A stretch of DNA of 64,000 nucleotides from CAVRIA01 sp963721115 (lineage in GTDB: Bacteria > Desulfobacterota > Binatia > HRBIN30 > CADEER01): contig CAVRIA010000005.1 in assembly GCA_963721115.1 (NCBI GenBank), forward strand, positions 62,001-126,000, in the 5' to 3' direction. Positions 56,014 to 64,000 of the stretch are shown here, one piece after another. Every line of letters starts with the position of its first letter. Positions within the stretch are counted from its first letter, which is position 1. The notes under the pieces are model-generated. The model saw only the letters and a program-made list of their open reading frames with translations. It did not search any database and was not told the DNA's origin. A program made the position numbers and the translations under genes.

Positions 56014-56280
56014 ATGGACGACAATATGAGCAATTTCGTTCGCCAGCTGCGGCGGCAGCTCGGTATGACCCAGGAAGAGTTCGCCCACGCGCTCGGCATT
56101 ACGGTAGGCACCGTGAACCGTTGGGAAAACGGCCGCTTCAGGCCGAGCAAGCTGGCACGTGCCACGATCATGGAGTTCGCTCGCCGGCACGGTGTTCCGA
56201 TCGGAAACAACGGCGGTCTGGAAAAAAACGTCAACGGCAGCGGCAGCGGCGAGACGGCAAGCGACGAGCCCATGCATTGA
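56014..56280 (+). CDS. XRE-family helix-turn-helix regulator
   Basis: 88 residues. FVRQLRRQLGMTQEEFAHAL followed by GITVGTVNRWENGRFRPSKL is a complete HTH_3 domain (residues about 8-60) of Cro/C1 type with the WENG turn. The tail is short, Gly/Ser/Asn-rich and probably disordered. It is preceded by about 200 non-coding bases shared with the divergent DUF1232 gene, which it might control. Convergent with the dockerin-protein gene. Confidence 0.8.
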   Translation: MDDNMSNFVRQLRRQLGMTQEEFAHALGITVGTVNRWENGRFRPSKLARATIMEFARRHGVPIGNNGGLEKNVNGSGSGETASDEPMH

Positions 56281-56341
56281 ACGGCACATCAACAGCGGCC
56301 GCTCGCTGTCGCCGTTCTCTCCCGATTCCCCTCTCGGTTTT

Positions 56342-58682
56342 TCAGTTGTCTTCCGTCACCCGGACGATGATGCTGGACGGGAAGCCCGGCTGGCCGATGG
56401 CGTCGAGGACACGCGCCGTCAGCCGAGTATCGCCCACCGGAAAGGCCCACTCCGCCCCGACCCCCACCGCCGTGCAGAATTGAATCGTCGAGTCGGGGCT
56501 CGCAAAGCTGTCGTCGCGGAACTCGTTGCGCGTACAGGCATTCAAGGACGAGGCACGAGCGCTGAACCGACAGCTCAGATCGTTGATCGCGTTGGCGACC
56601 GCCTGCGAGCCGCCGAAAACGGGCGGATCGACGGCCGGAACTCCTCCGATGAAATCAGGAGACGGGCCGGCATCGCAGACGGCCGCACTGCCATTTCCGA
56701 GGTTCCGTGAGCTGACGATCTGGAAAGCGGGCAGTGTGTTCGGATCGTTCGGATTCCAGTTGAATGTGCTCGTGTCGACGGCCCGGCGGCTGATCCCCGG
56801 TTTGGCCTCCACGAAGATAAAGAAGCCGTTCGGCAGCGGCCGCTCGTAGATTGGGCTTCCGTCGGGCGCCACGCCGACCGGCGGAAGGATGATCCCGTCG
56901 GGACGCGCAATACCGAAGTAGGTGATCTCACCTCCGATCGTTTGAAAGGTCGGCGTCACGGAAGGCGTCCGGGTCGCCGTCCGAGTCTGCGAGGGAGTCG
57001 GCGTCGGAGTCCTTGTTCGCGTCGCCGTCCGCGTGCCGGTCATCGTGGATGTCGCCGTCACGGTCTGCGTACCCGTCGCCGTTCGGCTAGGCGTCGGGGT
57101 GCGGGTTTGTGTGGGGGTTGCGGTGATCGTGGCGGTTCCCTCCGGCGTCGGCGTGAACGTCGCCGTTTGCGTTGGTGTCGCGCTCCTCGTCGACGTACCC
57201 GTCCGCGTCACGGTTGGTGTCCGCGTCGGCGTGCTCGTACCGGTTCGGGTGCGAGTGGCCGTGGCACTCGGCGTATGCGTCACCGTCGCGGTACCCGTAG
57301 ATGTGCCCGTTACCGTCGGTGTCGGCGTCGGCGTGCGGGTGTGGGTGCTCGTCCTCGTCAATGTCGGGGTTCGCGTCGGGGTCTGCGTACCACTGGGAGT
57401 GGCCGTTCGCGTGGGAGAGGCCGTTCGTATCGAAGTGACCGTCCGCGTGGGAGTGACCGTCCGCGTGGGAGTGACCATCCGCGTGGGAGTGGCCGTTCGC
57501 GTCGGAGTGGCCGTTCGCGTGGGAGTGACCGTTCGCGTCGGAGATGCAGTTGCGGTCTCGGTCCGCGTACTGGTCGCGGTTGCCGTCCGGGTAGTCGTTC
57601 GCGTCGGATCCGGCGTACCTGTCTCCGTGCGTGTTCGAGACGGGGTGGGCGTCCGCGTGCGGGTATCGAGAGGCCCTTGCGTCACGGTCGGCGTATGCGT
57701 CTTGGGCGGCGTACCCGTCGGCATCGGCGTTCGCGGTGCGGAGCGCGTTCTCGGTCGCCGTACGGGTGGGCGTTTTGGTGGCCGTTCCCGCTGTCTCCGG
57801 CGGCCCCTCTGTCGGCGACGCGGTAGCCGTTGGCGAAGAGAGCCGCGATGGTGTCATGGTCGGCGTCCGGGTCGCCGTCGCCGATGGTAGGGCGCTCGGC
57901 GTCTTGCTGGCTGTGAGCGTCGAGCTCGGTGATGGCGTGGGCGTCGGGGTGGCCGTGGGACCCGTCGGTGTCCGCGTCGGGACGAGGGTGCGCGTCGGGG
58001 TTCTCGTTCGCGTCCCCGTTCTGGTCGTCGTCGGCGTTCGAGTAGGAAACGGCGTCCGCGTGGGGCTAACCGCCCCGGCCTGTCCGTCCGGGGTGCCCGT
58101 CGGCGTCTGCGACGGGGGCGGGGTCGGCGGTGGAGTCGGCGTCTCGGACGGCTCCTCCGTCGCCGGTACCTCCGGCGTCGCTGTCTGCGTCTCCGTCGAT
58201 GAGGGTGACCCCGTCGGTGTCGTGGGAAGAGTCGGGCCGGCCGTGCACGTCGCGGTCGCAGCAGCCGTCGGGTCATCCTCCGGTGTCCCCGTCGGCCCCG
58301 GCGACATCGTTCCCTCGCCCGTGGCCGTCGCCGTTGCAGTACTCGTAGGGAGCGGCGGTGCCGTTACCTCCGGTGTTACAGTTGCGGTGGGCGCCTCCGT
58401 CGGCGTCGCCGTCATCGACGGCCGCGCCGTCAGGCTCTCGGTCGGCGTCGCCTCTCGCGACAACAGGGCAGCCACGATGTCCGCCGCGCTGACGGAGCCG
58501 TCACCGTTGACGTCCCACTCGAGGTCCGAGGCGAAGATCGCCGTTACAACCGCGGAGAGACTCTCGACGCGATCCTGCGCTTCGCAAAGCAGCGGTGCCA
58601 GGGTGACCGCGGTCCACGCTCCCAGCATCGCCAGGCGTGCGCGGGTCGACAGCGGTCGCAATCCGAGATCCTCGCTCTGCAT
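56342..58682 (-). CDS. Secreted dockerin-like protein with Thr-Pro-rich mucin-like stalk (one apparent +1 frameshift)
   Basis: About 779 residues once an extra base near 57735 is dropped. Residues 1-36 are a signal peptide (LAMLGAWTAVTLAPLL core, basic N-terminus). Next comes WDVNGDGSVSAADIVAALLS, an EF-hand-like dockerin repeat; only one is visible. Then about 500 residues of Thr/Pro/Ser/Arg repeats, including tandem TPTRTV/TPTRTA hexapeptides, likely an O-glycosylated extended stalk. The last about 190 residues form a compact domain beginning IGGEITYFGIARPDGIILPP with at least four Cys. Not matched to an enzyme; probably a surface display or adhesion protein. Convergent with the HTH gene. 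Confidence 0.72.
57400..57545 (-). repeat. Tandem 18-bp repeats coding TPTRTV/A hexapeptides
   Basis: Seven to eight near-identical 18-bp units, type GTCCGCGTGGGAGTGACC on the plus strand, encode successive TPTRTV or TPTRTA hexapeptides. The array keeps the reading frame whatever its copy number, so stalk length may vary between strains. Looser repeats extend from about 56960 to 58060. Confidence 0.8.
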
Positions 58683-58770
58683 CTCCGCCGCTTCCCCCGT
58701 ACATCGCCGTACTTGGGCTCCCGCACCCGCTCTGCCGCTCGAGAATCGGGAATGGCGGAAAGATTTTGCT

Positions 58771-59151
58771 TTACCGATTGAGCAAGCGCTCCATCTTGGT
58801 CTTGACGACGCTCAGATCGACAATCGGCTTGGCGAGATAGTCATCGCACCCCGCCGCCAATGCCTTCTGCTCGTCGCCCGCCATCGCTTGTGCCGTCAAC
58901 GCGATGATGGGGATTCCCTTGCCGAAGTCGAGCTCGCGAATGCGCTTCGTCGCTTCCCACCCGTCCATGACCGGCATCTTCAGATCCATGAAGATCAGGT
59001 CCGGCGGCGGCGGCTTCTGCACCAACGCCAGCGCTTCCTCACCGTTGCTGGCCTCGATGATTTCGAACTCACCGATCCGCTTGAGGCGGTATACCAGGAT
59101 GCGTCGGTTATCGAGATTGTCCTCGACGACCAGGATCCGTTTCGCTGCCAT
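58771..59151 (-). CDS. CheY-like single-domain response regulator
   Basis: 126 residues, receiver domain only. ILVVEDNLDNRRILVYRL gives the acidic pair, LIFMDLKMPVMDGWEATKRI the phospho-accepting Asp (about residue 53), IIALTAQAM the switch Thr, and DDYLAKPI the conserved Lys. A good Shine-Dalgarno (AAAGGGGAGGG) precedes the ATG at 59151. No output domain and no kinase nearby. It begins 53 bases after the terminator of the paralog operon and may be co-transcribed with the dockerin protein, 88 bases downstream. Confidence 0.93.
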   Translation of the reverse strand: MAAKRILVVEDNLDNRRILVYRLKRIGEFEIIEASNGEEALALVQKPPPPDLIFMDLKMPVMDGWEATKRIRELDFGKGIPIIALTAQAMAGDEQKALAAGCDDYLAKPIVDLSVVKTKMERLLNR

Positions 59152-59204
59152 CCCTCCCCTTTCTCGAGCTCTTGGCGTACCACCTTTTACCGGAGCAACG
59201 CGGG

Positions 59205-59237
59205 AAAAAAAAGGCCGGAGTGCAACGCACTCCGGCC
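59205..59237 (-). terminator. Rho-independent terminator of the secreted-paralog operon
   Basis: GGCCGGAGTGC and GCACTCCGGCC form an 11-bp stem with a 3-base loop at 59213-59237. On the minus strand this is followed by eight U (A8 at 59205-59212 on the plus strand). It lies 27 bases after the stop at 59265 and is the clearest intrinsic terminator in the window. Confidence 0.9.
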
Positions 59238-59264
59238 CTCATTTGCTACACGCCGCCCCCTACC

Positions 59265-60533
59265 TCACGGTGGAGGGGCAGGAACAATCGTGTCGGACTT
59301 GTACACCGCATCGCCGACGGAGGTGAAGCCGACGTCCGCATGCAGATTGAACGCCGCAGAAGCGTCCACCGGATCGCCCGGAGCCGCGCTGTAGAACTCC
59401 TGGCCCACGCCGATCAAACCGTACCCGGTATCCCCCTGCGGTCCGACGACGCCGCGGATACGTGTCTGTCCGCTTGCCGTGCCTTGGACTCCGGTCGCAA
59501 AGATCGAGTAGATGTCGTCCGCTGTACCCGGCCGTGTGTCGATATCCGAGAGCGGTGTGTCCTTAAAGCACTGAACCCGCGTATTCGTCGAGAAGCGCTG
59601 CTCGAACTCGTTGAACACCAACATTTGGGCAGTGACCGTCGGCGGCGCAACCAGGTTGAAATTCGGGAAGGCGAGATCGAGATGCTCGCTGCACGGAACC
59701 AAGGTCAGGTCCGTCTTGACGACCCCGCCGTTGGCGACCTGTGCTCCGTCGAAGAAGTGATCCATGATCAGGACGTTCGGACAGGGCGCATAGGTAGCTG
59801 CGCACGTCCCAGCGGTCGCCCCCGGCGGCAGCGATCCCAGGCACAGCGGGCCGGCCGGATCGGTACCGACGTCCGCCGTCTGGAAGCCGATCGCGTTGTA
59901 CGCCGCTGAAGTCATGCGCGGCGGCACGACAACAGGGTCCTGCACGCTGATGATCGTCGCTTCGCCCTTGATGTCATTTGCATCGACCGGGGCTTCGGAA
60001 GCCATGTCCACCTCGACGCACTTCAACTCACCGCGAAAGCGCGTCGGTAGAGGCGGAACCGAACCATCGGCCCCCGTACAGGGATCACCGGAAAACGGGG
60101 AGCAGGGCACGTCTGTCCCGGACAACCCGTCTCTGGCCGACCAGGCCAGCGGCTGCTGGCGGGTCAATACCAGGAAGAAATCCCCCGGCACCCAGCCGGG
60201 GATGCACTGTTGGCCACCGCACTCGGCGTTGCTCTCACAGATCGGCCCGAATTGGTCGCCGCAGTGGCTGTTGGCATTTACATACCAGCAATTCACACGA
60301 ATTGGATCCGTGGTGTTGGTATTCGTCAACTGGACCAACGTATCGACGCCGACCAGCCCCGGCCCCGATTCCTCGACAATGATCTTCGGGAAAACGACGT
60401 AGCCAGCCGTCTCGTCGGAAGCCATGACCTGTGCCCCGGCTCGCGCCGTTAGGCCCATCAGCATCACGGCTACCAGCACGCCCCCCAAGGCCCCTGCGGC
60501 CGGTGCGTTCATCCTGGCAATCAGCGTACGCAT
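59265..60533 (-). CDS. Secreted Cys-containing paralog A (unknown function)
   Basis: 422 residues from the ATG at 60533, preceded by AAAGGAG. A signal peptide (residues 1-35, ending near ARAGAQ) leads to blocks shared with the three upstream neighbours: VVFPKIIVEESGP, VQLTNTNTTDPIRVNCWYVN, LVLTRQQPLAWSARDGLSG, FRGELKCVEVD, IKGEATI, LTLVPCSEHLDL and FNEFEQRFST. A Cys-rich insert (CESNAECGGQQC) is typical of the group. No enzyme motif was seen; the pattern fits a beta-rich extracellular or outer-surface protein. Last gene of the operon. Confidence 0.78.
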   Translation of the reverse strand: MRTLIARMNAPAAGALGGVLVAVMLMGLTARAGAQVMASDETAGYVVFPKIIVEESGPGLVGVDTLVQLTNTNTTDPIRVNCWYVNANSHCGDQFGPICESNAECGGQQCIPGWVPGDFFLVLTRQQPLAWSARDGLSGTDVPCSPFSGDPCTGADGSVPPLPTRFRGELKCVEVDMASEAPVDANDIKGEATIISVQDPVVVPPRMTSAAYNAIGFQTADVGTDPAGPLCLGSLPPGATAGTCAATYAPCPNVLIMDHFFDGAQVANGGVVKTDLTLVPCSEHLDLAFPNFNLVAPPTVTAQMLVFNEFEQRFSTNTRVQCFKDTPLSDIDTRPGTADDIYSIFATGVQGTASGQTRIRGVVGPQGDTGYGLIGVGQEFYSAAPGDPVDASAAFNLHADVGFTSVGDAVYKSDTIVPAPPP

Positions 60534-60615
60534 CTCGCGACTCCTTTCAACGCCTAGACGCTGCAATCCGTCCTCGTGAAGGCGATCTCTCCTGGCGTCC
60601 ACGCCCACGACCTCC

Positions 60616-61689
60616 TCACTCTGGCAGCCGGATCACCGACGGCGGGCTGTCCAGGTTCGTCGACGGGTCGTTTCCCAGGAAGTGCAGGTTGGTCGCCGCG
60701 GTCGCCATCGCCCCGTTCGAGCCGACTCGCGCCACGTTGGCAACTCCCACCACTCCGACAGGATCGTCGCTCGTACCGGACTCCGCCGTGATCCGCGCGT
60801 AGCCATAGATCGAGTTGAGCCCTGGCAGATCTGCACCCAAATCTCCGACGTTCACCGAACCCCAACACTCTACGGCGGTCGTTGCGGACCCGGGCTCTTC
60901 CATCTCGTTCGAGAACGCAAAGGCAAGGTTGGTTCGGGCCGGGATCAGGTTTTCGAAGTCCATGCTGCACGGAATGAAGGTCAGCGTCGTGCTGACGGCC
61001 GACCCGCCGGCGCCGTTGCCCAACCCGGTCACAATCTCGTCCGGTGCGCCCTCAGCGACGAAATTCAGATGCGCTCCCGCCGGGCAGGCCGCGTACTCCA
61101 CGTTGTCCAAGTTGAGGACGTTGTCCGAGTCCGGGTCGAGCGCTTGGATCGCCACCGCGTTGTACTTGCTGACGCCTTGCGTCGCCGCCGCGTCGTCGGC
61201 CTGCGCCACGGTTGCCTCCCCCTTGAGGGAGTTGGCCCCGGATGGATCGCCGCCCGGGTTGATCTGGACGCACACCAAGCCGCCCGTGAAGCATTCGGGC
61301 TGCGGCGGAACCAATCCCGGATCGAGACCGGTTTCACCGTCGGTCGGGTCGGTGCTGCGACCGGCCCCGACGGTCCAGTGAGTCGGTTGCTGGCGCGTGA
61401 ACGCCAGATTGAAGTCGCTCACCTGCCACAGCTGCACGCCGTTGTACGTTGCCCCGTTGACGTAGAAGCACTTCGCCTGGGCAGTCATGTTCGACGTGTT
61501 GCTAATCTGAATCGTCGTGTCGCGGTTGTCGCAGTTGATCACCTTAGGGAAGATCAGGATCGATCCCGGCCGTTCGGTGGTGAAACGTTTGGGTGGTGCC
61601 ACTTGCGCGCTCACTGCGCCGGCGGCGAGTGCAACCCCAACCAGGATGCCCAACATCCTGCCGGTCCGCAGGCCCTTCACCGTCCTCAT
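60616..61689 (-). CDS. Secreted Cys-containing paralog B (unknown function)
   Basis: 357 residues from the ATG at 61689 with a strong Shine-Dalgarno (AAAGGAGGAG). The signal peptide ends near AVSAQ. Shared blocks: ILIFPKVINCDNRDTTIQIS, AKCFYVNGATYNG, LAFTRQQPTHWTVG, LKGEATV, YNAVAIQ, LTFIPCSMDFENL and FSNEMEEPG. It lacks the Cys-rich CxxxxxC insert of paralogs A and C, and the ELKC block is GGLVCVQIN, so it is the most divergent of the four. 82 bases separate it from paralog A. Confidence 0.76.
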   Translation of the reverse strand: MRTVKGLRTGRMLGILVGVALAAGAVSAQVAPPKRFTTERPGSILIFPKVINCDNRDTTIQISNTSNMTAQAKCFYVNGATYNGVQLWQVSDFNLAFTRQQPTHWTVGAGRSTDPTDGETGLDPGLVPPQPECFTGGLVCVQINPGGDPSGANSLKGEATVAQADDAAATQGVSKYNAVAIQALDPDSDNVLNLDNVEYAACPAGAHLNFVAEGAPDEIVTGLGNGAGGSAVSTTLTFIPCSMDFENLIPARTNLAFAFSNEMEEPGSATTAVECWGSVNVGDLGADLPGLNSIYGYARITAESGTSDDPVGVVGVANVARVGSNGAMATAATNLHFLGNDPSTNLDSPPSVIRLPE

Positions 61690-61756
61690 GGATGCTCCTC
61701 CTTTCGGATACGCTCCGGAGTCCATCTCAGCATGCAACCCGGGGGGGTTCGACCCC

Positions 61757-62956
61757 TTACGGGATACGAATCAAATCCCCGCCGCTCCGCTCGGCAAAGC
61801 CGTCCAGGTTGTAGGCGGAACTGCCGGACACGCCATCTTCCAAGTTCAGAACGGCCGTGCCCAAGAGCCCGCCGCTGACTCCGCGGATGCGAGTCTGCCC
61901 GGCAACGGTGCCGGCGACACCGGCACTGAAGATCGAACGCGTGGGCTGCGAAGTGTCAATCATGGAAAGGGAGCTGTCGAGAAGACAGCTCACCGGACGG
62001 CTGGTGGAGAAACGTTGTTCGAACTCGTTGTAAACGAGAAACTGCGCAGTCACCGGCGGCGTGGTCTGGGTCAGAAAGTCCTCGCTGCAGGGGACCAACG
62101 TCAGCTCGGTTCTCGCGGCGGCAGTGCCGGAGATCGGATCTGTCGCTCCGTCGAACAGGTGGTTGAGAATCAACACCTCGGCGCAGGGCTCATACTCGGC
62201 GGCGTCGCCTCCGATGTTCAGGAAGCCGTCGCCGTTGTTCGCACCGAAGCTCTTCAACCCGACCGCATTGTACTCGGCGGCGTCCAGCTGACCATCGCCG
62301 AGGCGCTGAATGGTGGCCGTTCCGACCAGGTAGTCTTGGCAAGCAGGCTGACCCGTATCGCCACAAACCGCCGGGTGCCGCGTGATGGGATCGGCCTGGA
62401 TGCACTTCAGCTCGCCGATAAAGGTCGGTTCACTGACCGGGGGGACGCGCGTTCCCGCGTTGGTCCCGATCGCGCTCGGACAATCCCGTCGGAAGGGAAG
62501 GCCCGGGCAGGGCAGGTGACCGTTGGCGAGGCTCAGATCGCCACTGGACCCGGCGCCGCTCAACCCGTTGAGAGCGCTCCAGGCGAGCGGCTGATTGGCC
62601 GTCAGGACGACGTCGAAATTGAACTCTACCCAGCCCGGCACGCAAGAGCCGAGTAGCCCCGAAGCCGAATCGAAGCAGCTCGAAGAGGTCGTGCACACGT
62701 CGCCCGTGTTGTTGCAGTGGCTGTTGGCGTTCACATAGAAGCAGTGAGCCGCCACAGCTCCGCTGGGATTGGTGTTCGTCAGCGTAATCTCGGTGTCCAC
62801 CACGCCGACCTGGGCCACGACTTTGGGCCAGATGACGATGCCCGAGGCCTGGTCGGAATAGGTCGCCGCGTTTGCGGTCGGCATCCCGAGAGTCACGGAC
62901 AGCAGGGAGAACGCGGCGGCCGCCCCCGTCAACCCAACTCGTTTCATGCTCAGCAT
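61757..62956 (-). CDS. Secreted Cys-containing paralog C (unknown function)
   Basis: 399 residues from the ATG at 62956 (AAAGGAG upstream). The signal peptide ends near ANAAT. Shared blocks: IVIWPKVVAQVGVVDTEITL, AAHCFYVNANSHCNNTGDVC, VVLTANQPLAWSALNGLSG, FIGELKCIQAD, YNAVGLKSFG, LTLVPCSEDFL, YNEFEQRFSTSRPVSC and GQTRIRGVSGG. Closest to paralog A over the whole length. The cysteine-rich insert CTTSSSCFDSASGLLGSCV matches that of A in position. 67 bases to paralog B. Confidence 0.78.
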   Translation of the reverse strand: MLSMKRVGLTGAAAAFSLLSVTLGMPTANAATYSDQASGIVIWPKVVAQVGVVDTEITLTNTNPSGAVAAHCFYVNANSHCNNTGDVCTTSSSCFDSASGLLGSCVPGWVEFNFDVVLTANQPLAWSALNGLSGAGSSGDLSLANGHLPCPGLPFRRDCPSAIGTNAGTRVPPVSEPTFIGELKCIQADPITRHPAVCGDTGQPACQDYLVGTATIQRLGDGQLDAAEYNAVGLKSFGANNGDGFLNIGGDAAEYEPCAEVLILNHLFDGATDPISGTAAARTELTLVPCSEDFLTQTTPPVTAQFLVYNEFEQRFSTSRPVSCLLDSSLSMIDTSQPTRSIFSAGVAGTVAGQTRIRGVSGGLLGTAVLNLEDGVSGSSAYNLDGFAERSGGDLIRIP

Positions 62957-62991
62957 TGGCTTTCTCCTTTCCTCAGTCGGGAGTGCCCGTG

Positions 62992-64000
62992 TCACGGCAG
63001 CCCCGTGAGGAGCGCCGGATCGAGAGTCATCTCGTCGTTCAGGCAGCGGTCACAGACGTTGATCGGGTCCAGTAGAGCGTCGCCCGTGGCGCAGTCACTG
63101 TCGGTCATGCAGGTCGCGCCGGTCTTCCGGCAGAGGCCGGTGGCGCCGCAATCGGCATCGATCGCGCACTGCTGCGCCAGGTTGGCGCGGCAACGACCGC
63201 TGCGGCCGATCGGATCCGGGTCGTTCGGATCGTGATCGAGGTCGACGAGAGCTACGTTGACTGCTGCGGTGGCGGTAGACGCAGTGGGTGACAGCGCCGT
63301 CGAGGCATCGGTGTCGTAGAACTGTTCGACCACGGCCAAGATGCCGGGGTTGGGCGCGCACACGCCGCCAACGCCACACTGCGCGTCGGTGGTGCAGACG
63401 CCGCCGCGATTCGCTCCGTCTCTGCATCGCCCGCTGGTTCCCTGCGGCGTAGACAGGCGTGTATTCAGCACTGAGCTTCCGAGTGGGCTGAACGCCCCGA
63501 AGTCGGCGGCGTCGACATTTGCCCAGCAGTTCAGTGTGAACCCACCGGAGCGCGGATTCTCGAACTCGTCCGTCACGTTGATGTTCACGGCGACCTGCTC
63601 GCCGAAGGGTTCGGCGAAGTTTTCCGTGCACGGGACGACCGTGATCTCGGTATGCACCGGGCAACCCGACGTCGTGCAGGCGGAGGCGTTCAGGCCTTCA
63701 GCGACGAAATTCGAGGCACCGGAGGCGAAGTGGGTGAACTCGACCGCTTCGGGACAGGCATTGTATTCGATCCCGTTCAGGTCGACGACCGACGGGCTCT
63801 CGGCGGCTTGGTCCGCTAACTGAATGTTGATAGAGTTGTAGGTGCTGATCTGGGTGGAGCCGAGCGTTTCGATAGTGGCCTCCCCCTTCAGCCAGTCGCC
63901 CGCCAGCAGACTGCCGTCCGGGTTCACCTGGAAGCACTTCAGCTCGCCGCGGAAAAACGGCGATCCGGGAGGTGGCAGGACACCGGCACCGCCGCCCGTG
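62992..64000 (-). CDS. Secreted Cys-rich paralog D (partial, N-terminus beyond right edge)
   Basis: At least 335 residues are visible, open to the window edge; signal peptide and start lie outside. Shared blocks: FRGELKCFQVNPDGS, LKGEATIETLG, STYNSINIQ, EITVVPCTENFAEPF and VTDEFENPRSGGF. It differs by two or three Cys-rich repeats near the C-terminus (CTTDAQCGVGGVC, CAIDADCGATGLC, CMTDSDCATGD) of the CxxDxxC type also common in myxobacterial surface proteins. First visible gene of the D-C-B-A operon, 35 bases before paralog C. Confidence 0.75.
   Translation of the reverse strand, partial: TGGGAGVLPPPGSPFFRGELKCFQVNPDGSLLAGDWLKGEATIETLGSTQISTYNSINIQLADQAAESPSVVDLNGIEYNACPEAVEFTHFASGASNFVAEGLNASACTTSGCPVHTEITVVPCTENFAEPFGEQVAVNINVTDEFENPRSGGFTLNCWANVDAADFGAFSPLGSSVLNTRLSTPQGTSGRCRDGANRGGVCTTDAQCGVGGVCAPNPGILAVVEQFYDTDASTALSPTASTATAAVNVALVDLDHDPNDPDPIGRSGRCRANLAQQCAIDADCGATGLCRKTGATCMTDSDCATGDALLDPINVCDRCLNDEMTLDPALLTGLP

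Noticed and set aside
57400..57545. CRISPR-like tandem repeat
   Set aside because: Units are contiguous 18-mers with no spacers and keep a coding frame; they encode TPTRT hexapeptides. No cas genes are present.
57033..57890. Plus-strand frame coding a VGV-rich repetitive protein (285 codons), tempting as a silk or elastin-like protein
   Set aside because: It is the antisense reading of the TPTRT repeats. The minus-strand frame has a signal peptide, a dockerin block and a conserved C-terminal domain; this one has none.

Overview
The window is a very GC-rich, densely coded stretch of chromosome from a Gram-negative bacterium. It carries a complete run of lipid A/Kdo/heptose genes, BamA, Skp and LolCD, so the cell has an LPS-bearing outer membrane. 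Gene order (aroA-cmk-rpsA-ihfB; rpmB-ridA-rel-yicC; lpxA-lpxI-Gfo/Idh-lpxB-msbA; lpxK next to a Trm112-like gene) resembles deltaproteobacterial-type lineages. The Thr-Pro-rich dockerin protein and Cys-rich secreted paralogs at the right end would fit an uncultured group such as Binatota or Myxococcota, but this placement is an inference. No rRNA, tRNA, CRISPR, transposase or phage gene was seen. No gene-free stretch exceeds about 200 bases.

Layout. 1-18.6 kb: one long minus-strand run, transcribed from pgi through mutL, miaA, pheA, hisC, tyrA, aroA, cmk, rpsA, ihfB, a HIT protein, a MoxR/ChlI-type AAA ATPase, a VWA protein and mutS to a cell-wall amidase cut by the left edge. Many junctions overlap by 1-11 bases. 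18.8-20.1 kb: hldE2, rpmB (with a hairpin-rich leader) and ridA on the plus strand. 20.1-26.6 kb, minus: rel/spoT, a CMP-kinase-like protein, yicC, hldE1, a heptosyltransferase and a methyltransferase. 26.7-35.8 kb: a cell-surface glycan island of glycosyltransferases, methyltransferases and two WaaP/Kdo-kinase-like proteins, switching strand repeatedly. 35.8-51.1 kb, minus: Trm112-like, lpxK, waaA, an acyltransferase, msbA, lpxB, a GnnA-like oxidoreductase, lpxI, lpxA, skp, bamA, lolD, lolC/E and lysS. 51.2-54.1 kb, plus: a TtuB-like sulfur carrier, TtuA-like tRNA thiolase, TrmI-like tRNA m1A58 methyltransferase and an MTHFS-like protein. This looks like a tRNA T-loop modification operon of the kind known from thermophiles. 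54-56.3 kb: a LOG-family protein, small membrane proteins and an HTH regulator. 56.3-64 kb, minus: a secreted dockerin/mucin-like protein, an orphan CheY-like regulator, and an operon of at least four paralogous secreted proteins ending at a strong terminator and running off the right edge.

Sequence quality matters here. About twenty single-base indels, nearly all +1 insertions of G or C, break otherwise well-conserved genes (mutS, VWA, AAA ATPase, mutL, rel, GT2, lpxB, lpxI, lysS, dockerin protein). Twelve of them lie between 2.8 and 6.4 kb. The flanking motifs stay intact, so these are annotated as whole genes with probable consensus errors rather than pseudogenes. The exception worth testing is the C8 tract in mutL, which could be a real contingency site.
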